Source of the DNA: Molossus alvarezi | Lineage: Eukaryota > Chordata > Mammalia > Chiroptera > Molossidae | Direction of reading: 5' to 3' | DNA: 64,000 nt | Assembly (NCBI GenBank): GCA_037176705.1 | Contig: CM073887.1 | Location: 27,717,501-27,781,500, forward strand | Shown: positions 44,759-57,238 of the stretch, one piece after another | Numbering within the stretch: the first letter of the stretch is position 1 | Layout: each line of letters begins with the position of its first letter | The notes under the pieces: model-generated | Database searches by the model: none | Seen by the model: the letters and a program-made list of their open reading frames with translations, nothing else | Told to the model about the DNA's origin: nothing | Translations under genes and position numbers: made by a program

Positions 44759-44830
44759 CATTCATTCATTCATTCATTAACAAATTATTTAACGCTGGTG
44801 CCAAGTACTGGTGCCAGGCGCTGTGTGATA
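44759..44830 (-). mobile_element. L2-like 3' tail with (ATTC)n
   Basis: Five attc units followed by aacaaattatttaacgctgg and gtgccaggcgctgtg, as expected for a reversed L2 end. Confidence 0.6.
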
Positions 44831-45084
44831 AAGCTGCCTTTTTTACATGACTCGGCACTTCTCTGAAGAGTAAGAATTAAGCATTTCACAACTCGGACTG
44901 TTTATACTTATGCATATGTACATATCATTACAGGCTTGTGGATATCAGAAATTTTCAGGACCATTCATGACTGTACTTGGTACTAGAGACACCAAGAAGC
45001 AAAAGAATCAGGTCTCCAGGTCCTTTTGGCCTTGCTATTATGCCATTAGATGTGTCCTTTGAGACTAAATGTGTGTGAACAATG

Positions 45085-45086
<2 letters not shown>

Positions 45087-45120
<34 letters not shown>
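45087..45120. repeat. (AC)n microsatellite
   Basis: About 16 ac units with one interruption at the end. Confidence 0.97.
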
Positions 45121-45124
<4 letters not shown>

Positions 45125-47860
45125 ACTCTCTTAGAATGTGGATTATAGAGAATCATAAAATCTATTTACTTTTTAGAAGTAAAACATTTGACTTCTGTAT
45201 ATTTATAGAATATAAAGTTTTATATTCTCCTCCTAAGAGACTCGTTTTCTACATCCTGTTATATCTAGGGTATTATCTGTTTAGGTCCACTTAGCTCATT
45301 TACTCAGAACTAATGAGAACAAAGTCTTAGTTCTGACACCCCAGGGACTGCACGTTTGCCACCTCAGCTCTTAACCATAACAGTGAACTTGTCTCAGCAT
45401 CAGTCAGACCACTGGCCTGATAAAATTTATGTTACTGTTAAAAATGCTCTCTCTATAAACACCTGACCTTATTTTTTAATTTAACTACTAGTAAAGGCTT
45501 TGTGAATGATTTTTATTATTGTGGGAGTCATTAAAACAGATTTTAGGGTATTCTTATTAAACTCTTACGAGAACTCCCAATATTTGCAATGTGTTTTCAG
45601 GCTCTGGAACTCAGGAATATTTTAGTGTTGGCAAAAATTAGGAAAATAAATAACTCGGAAAAAATGGCAACAGATGATACAAATAAAAAAACTATTTAGA
45701 GAAGACAAGTTCTAACGTTAATATTTGTCATTGACCAAAGTTCGCAGTCGAGTAGTAGGCAAAATTACATCTGAATGATGTAAGAATTACAGAAACAATG
45801 TAAAGTTGTGGCTTGTTGATTATAGTATAGTACCTAGCGTAGTGCCTGCCACATGAACACTTTGCCAAAGGGAAAAATTAACTAACTGGTCCATGAGTTG
45901 ACTTTGGTTATGAAGTACCAAGCTTTATAAAAACAAAGAACGAAAGACTCTTTATTATCCAGTTTCCTTAATTCCTAGTGCTAGGTAGGTTGGCTCAGAA
46001 TGGGTGTGTCACTTTGTTGGTAGTTGATTGAGAGGATGTGATCAGCGGTTGATCTGAGAGCTGGGCTCTGGCTGTTGGAGGCTTCTTCACCCCCGCCCCT
46101 GTCTTTGGAATGTACTTTCCACTTCATTCCGATATAGCCAGAGAAGTTTCAAGGTCAAAGCCTTGAGAGAGTAATGTGTTATTGAGAACATCTGGACTAA
46201 ATCAGTGACTGAACCCCACTGAGGCCTCTATTCTGGTGGGCAGGTGTGGTCTTTTGGTGGCCCAAGACAAGCTGTATGTAATTTTCCTGGTTTTCTAACC
46301 CTGCCACTTACTGATCTGCAGTGGTCTGCCTTTCCTGGGCCTCTCCTTGCCTTGTGTGTATGGGGGCCAGTTTTGGATTTCATCAGAGGAACTTTCAAGG
46401 TTGCAAACCAACATCCTTACTATTTTGGGACCTACGGTGGTGTGCAAATGGATGGACAGATGATTAGGTTTTGCCAGAATTTATGGTTAAGTAGTAGCAA
46501 TAGGAAGAGAAGTGGATCACAGACTCCTCATTCATTTCTGTATACTTACTATTCCCTTAAAGCTAGTTGCCTTTCTACGTTCTCAGTCGACTTTTTACAA
46601 CTTGGTTTCACTCTCTTACCAAAGTAATGGAAGAGAGAGTTGATATAGAAAAGGAAGTGTACAAATAATCAAGTTTCGTAGTGACCGTGAACTCTTCATT
46701 TCTATGCTCAATGTGCTGAGCAACACACACAAGTGTCAATAGGCTTATTGTGTTCAGTACTATGTACTCCAAAAATTACCCTTTTAAGGCTTTACTTTTC
46801 TCTCTTTCTTTTAGGAGATTAATTGATTTTCACTGTGATGTGAAAGACTGATGGACAGAATTCTCTTGAGCCATTAAATAGTGGTTAATAGAAATCACTA
46901 ACTTGTAGGAGAGAGATTTTTGTACAAGGTCAGACTGGTTTGTAGCCCTTTCCTGTGATGGGACACTCCCTTTGCTTTTAATTCCAACAAGAGTACAAGC
47001 AGAAGGGTTTGCAGCCTGGTACACCTACAAAAAAAGTGAGAAGAAAGTAGCCTTCACAAATTTTAGCCTTAAAGCAAATGTAATACAAGTGTAAGCACCT
47101 CGTACTGTGAGAGACAGTGTTCTTCTAACATATTGGTTACTGTTTCCAAGATGCATTATTTTAAAATAAGATGTTTGCTTTAAGAGGAAATGAATTTTAA
47201 AAACTTGTCCTATAACCCTTTGCTATGTATTATAAAATAAATGGAGTAAGGAAACGGGTTTGCATAAACAAAAATGATGGTAGGGATTGCTGGGTCCTTG
47301 GAGGCTAATAGTTCATTTTACAAGGTGTGTTGCATATTCTGTACATACCCTAAAAGACAAAAATCCTTTCTGGTTAATATTTCATTCTTTTTGCCCCAAC
47401 CAAATACCAATGTTATCTTTCTGTGATAACACCACTTCGTGCTGTGCACTAAACATTCCTACCTGACACAGGCTCTCCTTCAGGCATATTGGCAATTTTC
47501 AGAATAGACTATTTGGTTGTGTAGTCTCTCATCTATCAAGAAGACAGCACTTTCTTTCCCTTTGGTGGTCCAGTCAGAAAATCTTCCCTTTCACAGCTGT
47601 GAACTGTCTGCCTCAACATTTCATATTCATGAGTTCGATGCTGATGTTATCCCTCAGTAAAGCAAATGCAAGTTCATTAATTCCCACTGAACTAGTAACT
47701 CTGTCCTTTCTACAACTACTTTTTAAAACATAGAAATAGAAAAAAATTTTGTTTTATTTTTATTGAAAATACTATATAGTATACTAAACTTGCTGATTGG
47801 TGATTAGAAGAGAGAACTAAATTGTATGTGTATATACATAATTTTATAACAATATTGTCA
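45121..47860. other. Long unassigned stretch
   Basis: No gene or secure repeat. A 127-codon plus-strand frame at 46244-46627 has no recognised domain, no acceptor-donor pair and no signal peptide. A short tagcgtagtgcctgccacat near 45835 may be an L2 or MIR remnant. Confidence 0.4.
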
Positions 47861-47864
47861 TGAC

Positions 47865-48155
47865 ATCTTATTTTTATTACGTAAACTTTGAAACACATAC
47901 AATAACAGAGAGGGCACTAAAACAAACTCCCATGGCCAATCTCGTTTTATCTTTCGTCCACAGTCCTCCCTTCCCCCAGACTATATTGAAGCAAAACCCA
48001 CACATTTCATTTCACTCATACATTTTAGTATATATATTTAAATACAAGGACCGTTCAAAAACTATACCCACAATACTACAATCCCACCCTAAAATTAGCA
48101 ACAAGGAGAGTACGTATATTTTAATATTGGTAGCTCCTGGCGAGCTAATTATATT
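47865..48155. mobile_element. Ancient LINE fragment (L1M type)
   Basis: taaactttgaaacacataca, aatctcgttttatctttcgt, gaagcaaaacccacacattt and cacaatactacaatcccacc follow a common ancient L1 segment. Orientation was not fixed. Confidence 0.6.
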
Positions 48156-48439
48156 AGTGTTTCCTTTCTGAGTCGACTCGAAGAACCTCTCACTCCAAAC
48201 TACAGTCTTATGAGGATGAGTTGGCACCCAGACTGTTTCACAGATGCCCAGTTAATCAAGATGCAGTTAGAGTGTGGCACTAATTTCACTGAGTTCTAGG
48301 TGCTGAAATCAGCGCTTTGCTTTTCTGTGCTCAGGGCCAGCCCTAAAGTAAATGTGGAAATGCAGTAAAGTTGATCTTGTGTTCTGCACCCTGAAATCCT
48401 GCCCTCACCTGCGTATTACCCACAGGACTCCCAACAGTG

Positions 48440-48545
48440 CATGGAACCCAGCTTCTTCCCACCCTCCGCGGTGCTGCCTGGAACCACGCCCCCTAGCGTG
48501 GCTCCTGGCTCCCAGCCCAGCCCCAGCGCGCTGTCCAATTCTCTC
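48440..48545. other. Small GC-rich patch
   Basis: Local rise in GC with several CpG (ctccgcggtgctg, accacgccccctagcgtgg, ccccagcgcgctgtcc). Much shorter than a standard CpG island. Function unknown. Confidence 0.4.
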
Positions 48546-49770
48546 AGTCCCATTTCTTGCGTCAATTTTAGTAGAAAGGCAACCTGTACCAATGTGCATC
48601 AAGATGTGTGAGTAGGAATAATCATTTTTCTAAAGGCTACTTTATAACTATTATTTTTTATAACAGTCTTTGGCAGGTGAAACGGGAATGTCAGGGGTGA
48701 CGGAAACTGGGACCACAGCCATTGTGTGTGTCTGTGTAACACGTCAGCTCCAGGCCTTCTGGGAATGACAAATAGAAGACACAACCAAGGCGTGTTCTAG
48801 CCCATTATTCTGTCTTCTTCTCTTTCTGTTTGCATACCAATCACATTTATTTGTCACAACCTGGGTAGGAGAAGACAGACTAAAATAAGAGAAAGATTAA
48901 GATGAAAGGGAAGAATAAAGGAAGAAGAGAGACAGAGGTACGGGCAAGTCCGGATGGGAGATGGGAACCTTGTGGGACATTGAACTCTGGAATCCTGGCA
49001 TTTTTCTAAAGAACAAAAATAAGGAAATGAGAATACTCATGTATTTATTTAAATGCTTTTTTAAATGATCGAAACAATGGAGTTAATGATATTATCTTCT
49101 CTGCTATTGTATATGCTGGAAATTTTATGTAATAAAGATAAGCTGGAGTATAAATATAATATTATAAAAGAGATGATTATGAGGTTGAGAAGATTGAGAG
49201 AAGTATTCAGAGATGATTTTCTTTTTACCACTGTGCATAAAAATGTATCCTGAAAATTATAAATTATATATATGAAGATATATATGTATATATACACGCA
49301 CTCATAACACTATATATAAATGTGTCGGGGGAAGAAATGTCATGCTACCTTTCGAGGTTCTTCTGGCTCATCTAAGATTTAAATCGACACGAAACAGATT
49401 AACAGGGAAAAAAATAACCACATTTAATTACAGACATACATGGAGGTTGTATAAGAACACGGGGCTCCAGGCAGAATCAGGCAGTGGAGGCTTCTATATC
49501 ATCTGAGCTAAGGACAAGGAGGTTGTTATTTGTGACTTCAAAGGGGAGGAAGGCAATTCACATGGAGGTGGAAAAGCAAATGTTTAGTAAATGTTTGCGG
49601 AGCCACTGAGAGCCAAAGGGACAGAGTGGACTCTAATTTCAAGGCCCCACCCAGAAACCTAGTTCCTGTTCTACTGTAGTTATCTATGGTGATAGCTCCC
49701 TTCCTGAAACAGGCCCTCTATCTAAATTCTCTGTGGCAGTACATGAGAAGGTCAAAGGTTCTTCCTGAGT

Positions 49771-50049
49771 TTTTTTTTTTTTTTTTTTAACCTGTTAACT
49801 GGGGAATAACCAAGGAATTCCCTTTTTACTGTATGCAACGTTTGACGTATTTATACGTCCCGCTCGGTTAACAGGTTAATATGTTATTATTTATTTCAAA
49901 GAGAGAAAGGAAGAGGGTGAGAGAGATAGAAACATCAATGAGAGAGAAACATGGATCAGTTGTCTCCTTCCTGTGCCCCTACCTCTAATCAAACTGGAGA
50001 CTTCCTGGTGCATGGGACAATGCTCAACCAACTGAGCCACAGCAGGGGC
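49771..50049 (-). mobile_element. VES-type SINE carrying a MITE in its tail
   Basis: A perfect duplication cttcctgagt lies at 49761-49770 and 50050-50059. Between are a T-run, the 85-base MITE, then ttattatttatttcaaagag, a GA block and a shortened head ending gagccacagcaggggc. Without the MITE the SINE is about 190 bases. Confidence 0.9.
49791..49875. mobile_element. TTAA-flanked piggyBac-like MITE, 85 bases
   Basis: Begins cctgttaactgggg and ends ctcggttaacagg. The first nine bases are perfect inverted repeats, and the match extends to 13 with two transitions. ttaa lies directly on both sides (49787-49790 and 49876-49879), the target and duplication of piggyBac-type transposases. The interior keeps five CpG and a hairpin gacgtat-tt-atacgtc at 49844-49859. 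It encodes nothing and would need a transposase supplied from elsewhere. Confidence 0.85.
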
Positions 50050-50129
50050 CTTCCTGAGTCTTCTGTTTCTTAAGATAACCCTCATGCCAGAGAGATGCAT
50101 TTTAGGGTATCAAATTTTGCTTCCCTACA

Positions 50130-51298
50130 ATGTGATCAAAAGAGAAAAGTGGGGTGAGTTAAAACATTCTTTTAAATGCTTTATAAGTGGCCCACGATTT
50201 TAAAGAGAGCAAACCAAAGTACGCTCCTTTGGCATTTTAATAGCCTGGTATTAATATCTAAAAAATACATGCATATGTACATGTAGAACATCAAGGGCTG
50301 AACAAAAGAATTTAAAGTGCTAAAATCCAATTGTACAGATGGGTCCAGAATCAGAGCACTTCAGTTCTCTCTCTTCAGAATCCTGCATTTCAACATGGGA
50401 AGAATGCTTCAACCCCCCATTTCCCTCTTCTTTCTTTCACAAGGCTGCAGTCCTTCACCGTTGTAATCGTCCTGCATTTGTACTATTTTTTAATGTTACT
50501 GATTTTGAATGGCCCACTGTTTACTTTTCTGTTTCTTTGCCAACAGTAAAATTTCTAAAACCATAACGCAAGGTAATGATGATCACTTAGGAGGGGAAAT
50601 ATATATATATTTTTTAAATAAAAAAGGATAAAATATTAACTAGTGATATAAAAACGACTAATAAAATTATTTTTTAATGTTTTCATCAGAGGGTGCTAAT
50701 GGTTCACTCTCTCAGGCTTTCAAGCAGCTTAATTATCTACTGACACAAAAATTGTAATGCTTTAATTCAGGAATGAATGTGCTTTTAGGTGTCAATAGCA
50801 TTCAGAATTCCTTCTGTGTAACTGGATTATCAGGGCTGCCCCAGGCACAGCTGTGATTTACATTTTCTAGTGAATATGTATAGAAACAGTTTGAATGGTT
50901 GCTAACAGCTTCAATTTCCAAAATATGGGGGAAACCTCATTGCCTACTGGTGGCTGTCAGCTTGTGGGTGGAGACTGGGGGTGAGGACTATGTAATTTCT
51001 GTGACTTCATTCTTATGAGATGGAATTCATCTTGCTCACTGTTTCTCATTATTAGAGGAACAGTAATCCCTTAATTCTTCTGATTCCAGTGTTCTAGTAG
51101 GCCTTTCCTCATTTCAGAGATTTGGGGAAATATCATCTGGCAGAAAAATTTGGAACTAATTCCATAAGGAATGAATTCTAGCTCACTAGAAAATTTTTGT
51201 GAATCCTAAACAAATTAAGTAGCAATGCAAACTCAATGGAGATAAGAATATTGTTTTGGTCTTCATTATTTCTCCAGCATCTAAGATAGTACCTGGTG
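50130..51298. other. Unassigned sequence
   Basis: No recognised repeat or gene; two overlapping short frames at 50331-50566 are not supported. Confidence 0.4.
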
Positions 51299-51545
51299 CT
51301 CTGGCCAGTGTTGTCCAGTGGGTAGAGCATTGACCCGCATATCAAAGGGTCGTGGGTTCAATTTCCAGTCAAGGTCACGTACCTGGGTTGCAGGTTTGAT
51401 CCCTGGCCTGGGTCAGGGCACATGTGGGAAGCAACCAATCAATCAATATGTCTCTCTCACCTCTCCCCCCCCTTTCTCCTTCCCCATCCCTCCCTCCTAC
51501 TCTCTCTAAAAATCAATGGAAAAAAAATTTTCAGGTGAGGATTAA
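51299..51545 (+). mobile_element. VES-type SINE, plus strand
   Basis: Head gctctggccagtgttgtcca with gtgggttcaatttccagtca, then a CT/C-rich body and an end ttttcaggtgaggattaac. A/B-box-like words are more diverged than in the copy at 29.5 kb. Confidence 0.9.
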
Positions 51546-52949
51546 CAACCACAACAGCAAATAATTAGCGAATCAAATCAAATAGAGCCTGGCATAAAGC
51601 AGATACCAATAAATATTTTTTGAATAGAAAATTGGATCCAGTAACTTACAATTAGAGGCATGAGTGTGTGAAAAACGTATGAAAGGGATTTTCCTGGTTT
51701 ATGAGATTGTTTTAAAGATATGCATAAGTTGTTTGCATAGTGATTTGTTATTCTCATTCTAGGACACGGATATGACCCAGGCACTGGCCCCAGTTAATAT
51801 CAGTCATTTACAAAGTCTGTTCACTCATCTGTGTCATTGTTTTCCTCTTCAAAAAATTATTTGAACTGACGAGGAAAAGGAATTCTTTAAAGTAGAAGGT
51901 AAAACTTTAGGAATATGACATTTTTTTATGTTGTTTCCTTACATCAAAGAGCTTTATTAGTGGCACCTTTAAACCACATATGGGTTTATTAAAAGAAAAA
52001 GTTTTTTATGAAAATAATTTTCTCACTTTTCCGTGGGAGAAATATTGCATGTAGCACAGGTAGGGGTGAATCAGCCAAGCAAAGGCACCTGCTGTTTGGG
52101 ATGCTGCTTGTCTCGTTTGCTCGCCGTGGGTATGGGGAAAGTGTAATTGTCTTTGGAGTTGACTCAGTTCAGGGGTTCAGAACAAAATCTGAAGATGTTT
52201 ATTAACGCTGTACTTGATCACGTCAACCACATAAGATGAATGTTATCAAGTCACAGGATGAACTGACAATTATACAATTAATTTAAGAAGCAAAACCACA
52301 TGTGTTCTCATGCAGATATATTACCACTGATATAGATGAGAGTTCGGATGTTAAGTTTTTATTTCTTCTGAAAAAGTACTTTCATGGTAAGTGAAAGGCA
52401 AGGGCAGTCTTTTGTAAGCCAGGGTCTCTCAACCTAGTCTCTGCTGCATGACACACATCTCACCCTGCTCCAGGGCATTCGGTCATAGCTGCGTAGGATC
52501 CACAGTCAGCGAAATGATTAAGGCTTGTACTTTAGACAGTCACCATTCAAACGCATTTCTATAGAACGACTATCCTTGTCTCCATTGTATGAAACTTGAG
52601 GAAATTCCTTCTGTAGTTATCGTATTTTTGAAATGCCTGACACCTTTGTCCTATAATGTTTTCTCCTTTGGTCGGGTACTATTACTCTCTGATATCTGTC
52701 TCTGTGTCTGTTAACATAATATCTAATTTCTTTCACTTAACAGTTTCTGATTACGTCGTGACAGTATGAAGATTTTGTGGTATCTTACTGCACAAGGGAG
52801 AATCCATTCCAGACTATGACAAAACTCAGCCCATCCCATCGACAGCAAACGCTTCTGTAGGCTGTAGATTTTACTTTTTAGCCAACACCCCATGATTGCA
52901 GGTATAATACACAGTCTTTTTCCAGAAAGAAGTCTCCACTTGATAAGAG
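51546..52949. other. Unassigned sequence
   Basis: An L2- or MIR-like tail (gcctggcataaagcagatac) lies near 51586. A hAT-like ccagggtctctcaacctagt occurs at 52420 but no second end is seen. Confidence 0.4.
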
Positions 52950-53215
52950 CTAACAGTGTTTTGCACACTTACCATGTGCGAGGACCTATTATGAATGTTT
53001 TATATCTGCAAGCTCATTTAATCCTTATACCAACCCTATCAAGTAGATTTTGTTATTATCCCCATTTTTGTAGATGAGAGGCCTGGGCTAAGGAAATGAA
53101 ATAACGTGTCCAACTCATGTGTTGAGTATTAAAGAAGAACCAGGATGGAAATTCAAGCATTCAGACTCCCGAGTTTGCACGTGTTACCATTGTAATATGC
53201 TGCCTCTCAAGACCT
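52950..53215 (-). mobile_element. MIR relic, nearly full length
   Basis: cacttaccatgtgcgaggac, aagctcatttaatccttata, ttgttattatccccattttt, gtagatgagaggcctgggct and caagcattcagactcccgag are reversed MIR landmarks in order. Confidence 0.88.
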
Positions 53216-53639
53216 TGAATTTTCACCCTTTCTGGAGTTAAAAGTAAAGTCCAATTTCAGTCTTGTCAAATGTAACTATACATTTAAACTAAGAACATGG
53301 CATCAGGTTGGCGTCCTCCATTCCAGGTGAAAACAACCCCAAATTGCACAGAGCTGCATCTGGGCATGTTATCACCTGGGTGTTCTGGCGGAAAAATGAT
53401 TTTTTAGGCAGACTAGAAGTGCCTCAGCAGGTAGGTACAAATGAACAGAGAATAATCAAAACACAGTCCACCTAATCCATAGCTCCCACCTACTCACCTC
53501 TGGAGAGCCACGTACCCCCTGGTCCACGGTTTTCCCTAGTCACAGCCACACAACCAAAGTCCTGCCCATCTGCAACAGGATCTTCTGTTCTACGTGATTT
53601 GATTTTCTTCCCGAGGCCAAGTTTGCTGGTTGTCTCCCA

Positions 53640-54025
53640 ATATTCATTCTCTCGTTTTGAGTCAGTGTGGCCGAGTGAAGACGAGTTTCCGGTGACGAGG
53701 TTCCTCTCAGTGAGATGGAGCAGATGTGTGTGAGGGTGTGTAAGGAGGCCATTCTCCCTTTTCATTCTCTTGCCTACTTGGTGGCTGTTATGATTGCAAG
53801 TATAGCAACATCTGGGACCATAAGGAAAGGACCGTCCTCTACAAACGGCTGTGAGGTGAAATGGAAGGAGCCTGGGTCTGAGCACAACTTTGAGGAACTA
53901 CGCTGTTAGCCATGGACACCACTTGCCCAGGGTTTTTTCAAAAAAGAGAAATAAACTGATGTCTTGCTTAAGCAACTGTTATCTTGGGTTTCATAATACA
54001 GCTGAACTTAACTGACACATAGTCT
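53640..54025 (+). mobile_element. LTR-like retroelement relic
   Basis: agaaataaactgatgtcttg, then cttaagcaactgttatcttg and gggtttcataatacagctga, match the 3' end of a common mammalian LTR-type repeat with an aataaa signal. The family was not identified and the left boundary is a guess. Confidence 0.45.
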
Positions 54026-54449
54026 AAGTAGAAGGGACAACCTTTGAACAAGGGAACAAAAGGACAATAGAAAATCAGGTAAGCAGGTTAATTTGCATAT
54101 GATGTGGTTTAGAATAGATTCTGTTGCTTTTTATGGAATATAAATTTATTTATTTTACATACATTGCTTTTCACAGAAAATAGTATTTAGCAGAAGGATG
54201 TCTTTAGGACATTATCCACTAGAATAAAAGTATAGTGATCAAGGAAGGCAATATTAGGATAACTCAGCATAAAAGAAGTATGTCTTTCAACAAAAAAGGT
54301 ATTTGGTTTTCTTATAGGTTGGTATGTTTCACTTCTCTTAGTAACTATTTTTGTTATTGTTGCTTTAATAGATAAATATGCAGAACTTGGATATTTAATA
54401 TTTAGACAGGTTTTGTTGTTACTGTTTTCTATTATTTATTTTAAAAAAA

Positions 54450-54895
54450 CCACAATACTGGTATTAATATTTAACCAAACTAATGTTACTTTCTCTCCTT
54501 TTCCTCCAGCCCCCTTTTCTAACTCTGGTAATCAATATACTATTGTCTGTGTCTATAAGTTTTTGTTTGTGTTTGTCTTATTTGTTCATTTGTTGCTTTC
54601 AGTTTTAAAACCCACGTGGGTGAAATTGTATTGTTGTTGTTTTTCCTTTTTCTGTCTGACTTATTTTTCTTAGAAAAATCCATTTATGTTGTCACAGATG
54701 GCAATATTTCACGTCTTTTGTGGCTGAGTAGTATTCCATTGTATGTATGTACATCTTCCGGTAAAGTATATGATGATGAAAGAAGAGGTGACTTTATGGT
54801 GGGCTCACAATGCAATGTACAGATGAAGTGTAGAATAGTACACTTGAAACTTATATAATTTTATTATATAATAATAAATGTAATTTAAAAAAATG
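54450..54895 (+). mobile_element. Old L1 with 5' inversion (twin priming)
   Basis: The right part (about 54763-54895) reads gtgggctcacaatgcaatgt, cacttgaaacttatataatt and an A-rich end: an L1 3' end on the plus strand. Its reverse complement is recognisable at about 3305-3345 in the L1 at 3.3 kb. The left part (54450-54762) instead matches that L1 in the opposite orientation (ttgtctgtgtctataagttt; ttatgttgtcacagatggca; tggctgagtagtattccatt). The two arms are inverted and abut near 54762. Confidence 0.8.
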
Positions 54896-55139
54896 AACCA
54901 ACTGAGATCTGAATGCTAACTGGTAAGCAAAAGTCTTTTTTTTTTTTTCTTTTTGTGTAAAAAGCAGCTATTAGTGGAATCTATTCATCTTTATTTTTAC
55001 CAACCTCCTCCAAAAATAACAAAACACTGAAATCATTGTTCCCTTTGGCATCGCATGCTAGGGCTGGGAGATTAGTTGGTGCAGGAGTCCGTAGATCTGA
55101 CTTCCGGTTCTGACTCAACCACTGATGAGTTGAGTGATC

Positions 55140-55450
55140 TTGAGTAATAATGATTGCTAACATTTTTGAGCATTCACTGTATGCCAGGCATTTGTCTCAT
55201 CACTTTGCACTTTGCATGTTTTAGCTCATTTAGTACATATAGCAGCCCATTGAGATGAGGACTGTATCATTATCAAGTTCAGCTTACAGATTAGGAAATT
55301 TAGATAGAGATAAAATTTGCTTGAAAGTTTTACAGTTAGAAAGTTGCTTTAAATAATTTGCTTTAAGTTTTACAGTTAGGAGGTAAAGGAGCTAGTCTTA
55401 AACTCAGCTTGTTTGGCTATATATCCTGCATTCATAACCTCTACTCTGCA
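55140..55450 (-). mobile_element. MIR relic with a small internal duplication
   Basis: cattcactgtatgccaggca, gctcatttagtacatatagc, agcttacagattaggaaatt and cttaaactcagcttgtttgg are reversed MIR landmarks. The word agttttacagttag occurs twice, near 55326 and 55365. Confidence 0.85.
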
Positions 55451-55524
55451 CCTCAAGTTATATAACCACTATAATACCATTTACTCATCTCTACAATAAG
55501 GATGCTTCTTAGCCAGGCTTTATA

Positions 55525-55758
55525 TATATTCCTCACCAGAAGATATTTTTCTGCTTATCTTCAGATAGAGTGAGAGAGAGGAAGAGAGAGAGAAACATTG
55601 ACATGACAGGGACACATCCACTGGTTGCCTCCCACACGACCCTGACCAGGGCTGGGGACGAACCACAACCAAGGTACATGCCCTTTGACCAGAATCGAAC
55701 CTGTGACTCATTGGTCCACAGGCTGACATTCTAACTGCTGAGCCAAACAGGCCAGGGC
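55525..55758 (-). mobile_element. VES-type SINE, minus strand
   Basis: Starts cctcaccagaagatattttt, GA block, head with ggggacgaaccacaaccaag, end gagccaaacaggccagggct. It belongs to the cctcaggtgagg tail class. Confidence 0.9.
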
Positions 55759-56948
55759 TTGGTAATCCTTTTGATAGCTTATATTTTAAAGAGTTTGTTA
55801 TTAACATAGTAGAACTAGATTGCTATTGGGAATGACCTAGTTATGATTAATAGGCATCTCACATAAACAACAGTATTAAGATTTCCCAAGGCCATTGAAA
55901 ACTTTCAGATTTCTGATGCATCTCAGTAGGTGGCCTGGATCAAATAGAGGAAGTTCTAAATCATCTGAAAATGGACTATTAATTCACACACTAGACAGCT
56001 TTGTCTTCATGTGTTCTTCTCCTTGCTACAGTCTGACAATGACACATTGGTATGTTGACCTCCTTTCCATATGATGATGTAGTTGGCTGGATTCTAACCG
56101 TTTGGAATGTGGTTTTATATCTTGGAGCAATTTTGATCTTGCAGAATTAGAAAACTTTGGTCTCCACATTGCCTGTTGGTGTTTGAAGTTCTCACATACC
56201 TGCCATTTTCCACAGTGGTTTGCTAACAATTGTATTAACATGTTAACAAGTTTTTTTTTCATACCTTCAGTATTTTCCACAAGATGGCATTGCAATGAAA
56301 GTTAAAGGTCTGTGGAAATTTTTTTTTTTTTCAATTTAGGTTAAATTGACCCAATACAGAAGATAGCTAAGGATGGCCTTAGATGTGCTTATTGGCATTG
56401 TTCACTTGGTTTTAATGAGATCTGAAGTGGTTTATGGAGCATAGACAATCTTGGTGCTTAGTGCGCAGCTTGGCCGACTCCCTCAACATTCTGCCGTACT
56501 TGAGTAAATTGCGGAATGACTTCTTTGTGTTTTATTAAGGTACTCTACTTGCTATTTACTTGGCAAGTGATTTTTTAAATAATTTCTGAAAGTTGTTGGA
56601 TCATCACTATTACAGGTAAGAGTTTTTGTGTGCAAGTAATAAAAAATATATGCATTTCCCAACATTTTGGGTGGGGTTGAGCAAAGGGAAAAGTACCTGA
56701 GAGATTTCATTTTACTTTGTATCATAGAATAAAAGCCATTACATTACAAATGTAGTGAACATAACATCTGTCATACAGTAAGGATTCAATATATGTTAAA
56801 TATACGAATAAGATGTAATAGAAGCTGGTAAAGAAAAGATGTGATGGCAACAGTCAAATTAATAAAGGACTAATAAATATTTATTCAAAAGTTTGTATGG
56901 CTTAGCAATTGCTAACAAGCATATAGTCTCTAGAGTATGTTAATTCAT

Positions 56949-57238
56949 TTTTTATTTTTCCTCTCCTGAGGATATTTTTCCATTGCTTTCTAGACTGAGT
57001 GGGAGGGAGGGAGGGAGGGAGAGAGGAAGGAAGAGAGGGAGGGAGAGAGAGAGGGGGGGGGAACATTGATGTGAGAGAGACACATCTATTGGTGGTCTCC
57101 TATATGACCCCAGTTAGGGCTGGGGATCGAACCTGCAACCCAGGTTTGTGCTCTTGACTGGAAATTGAACCCGCAGAACCCGTGACCCTTTGGTCCATGG
57201 GTTGATGCTCTTAACTGCTGAGCCAAACTGACCAGGGC
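56949..57238 (-). mobile_element. VES-type SINE with expanded GA tract
   Basis: Starts cctctcctgaggatattttt, then a (GGGA)n/(GA)n block at 56998-57062, head and end gagccaaactgaccagggc. The block is longer than in most copies because of microsatellite growth. Confidence 0.9.

Larger units (their letters stand above)
49323..50129 (-). mobile_element. LTR with nested SINE and MITE
   Basis: On the minus strand the element would start tgtagggaagcaaaatttga and end cttcccccgaca, with TG...CA termini, and carries attaaatgtgg as a possible polyadenylation signal near the 3' end. Removing the nested SINE and its duplication leaves about 520 bases. It looks like a mammalian solo LTR, but I cannot name the family and see no exact target-site duplication. 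No retroviral coding sequence adjoins it. Confidence 0.55.

Noticed and set aside
46244..46627. 127-codon plus-strand frame
   Set aside because: No recognisable domain, no plausible acceptor and donor pair, and ordinary base composition.
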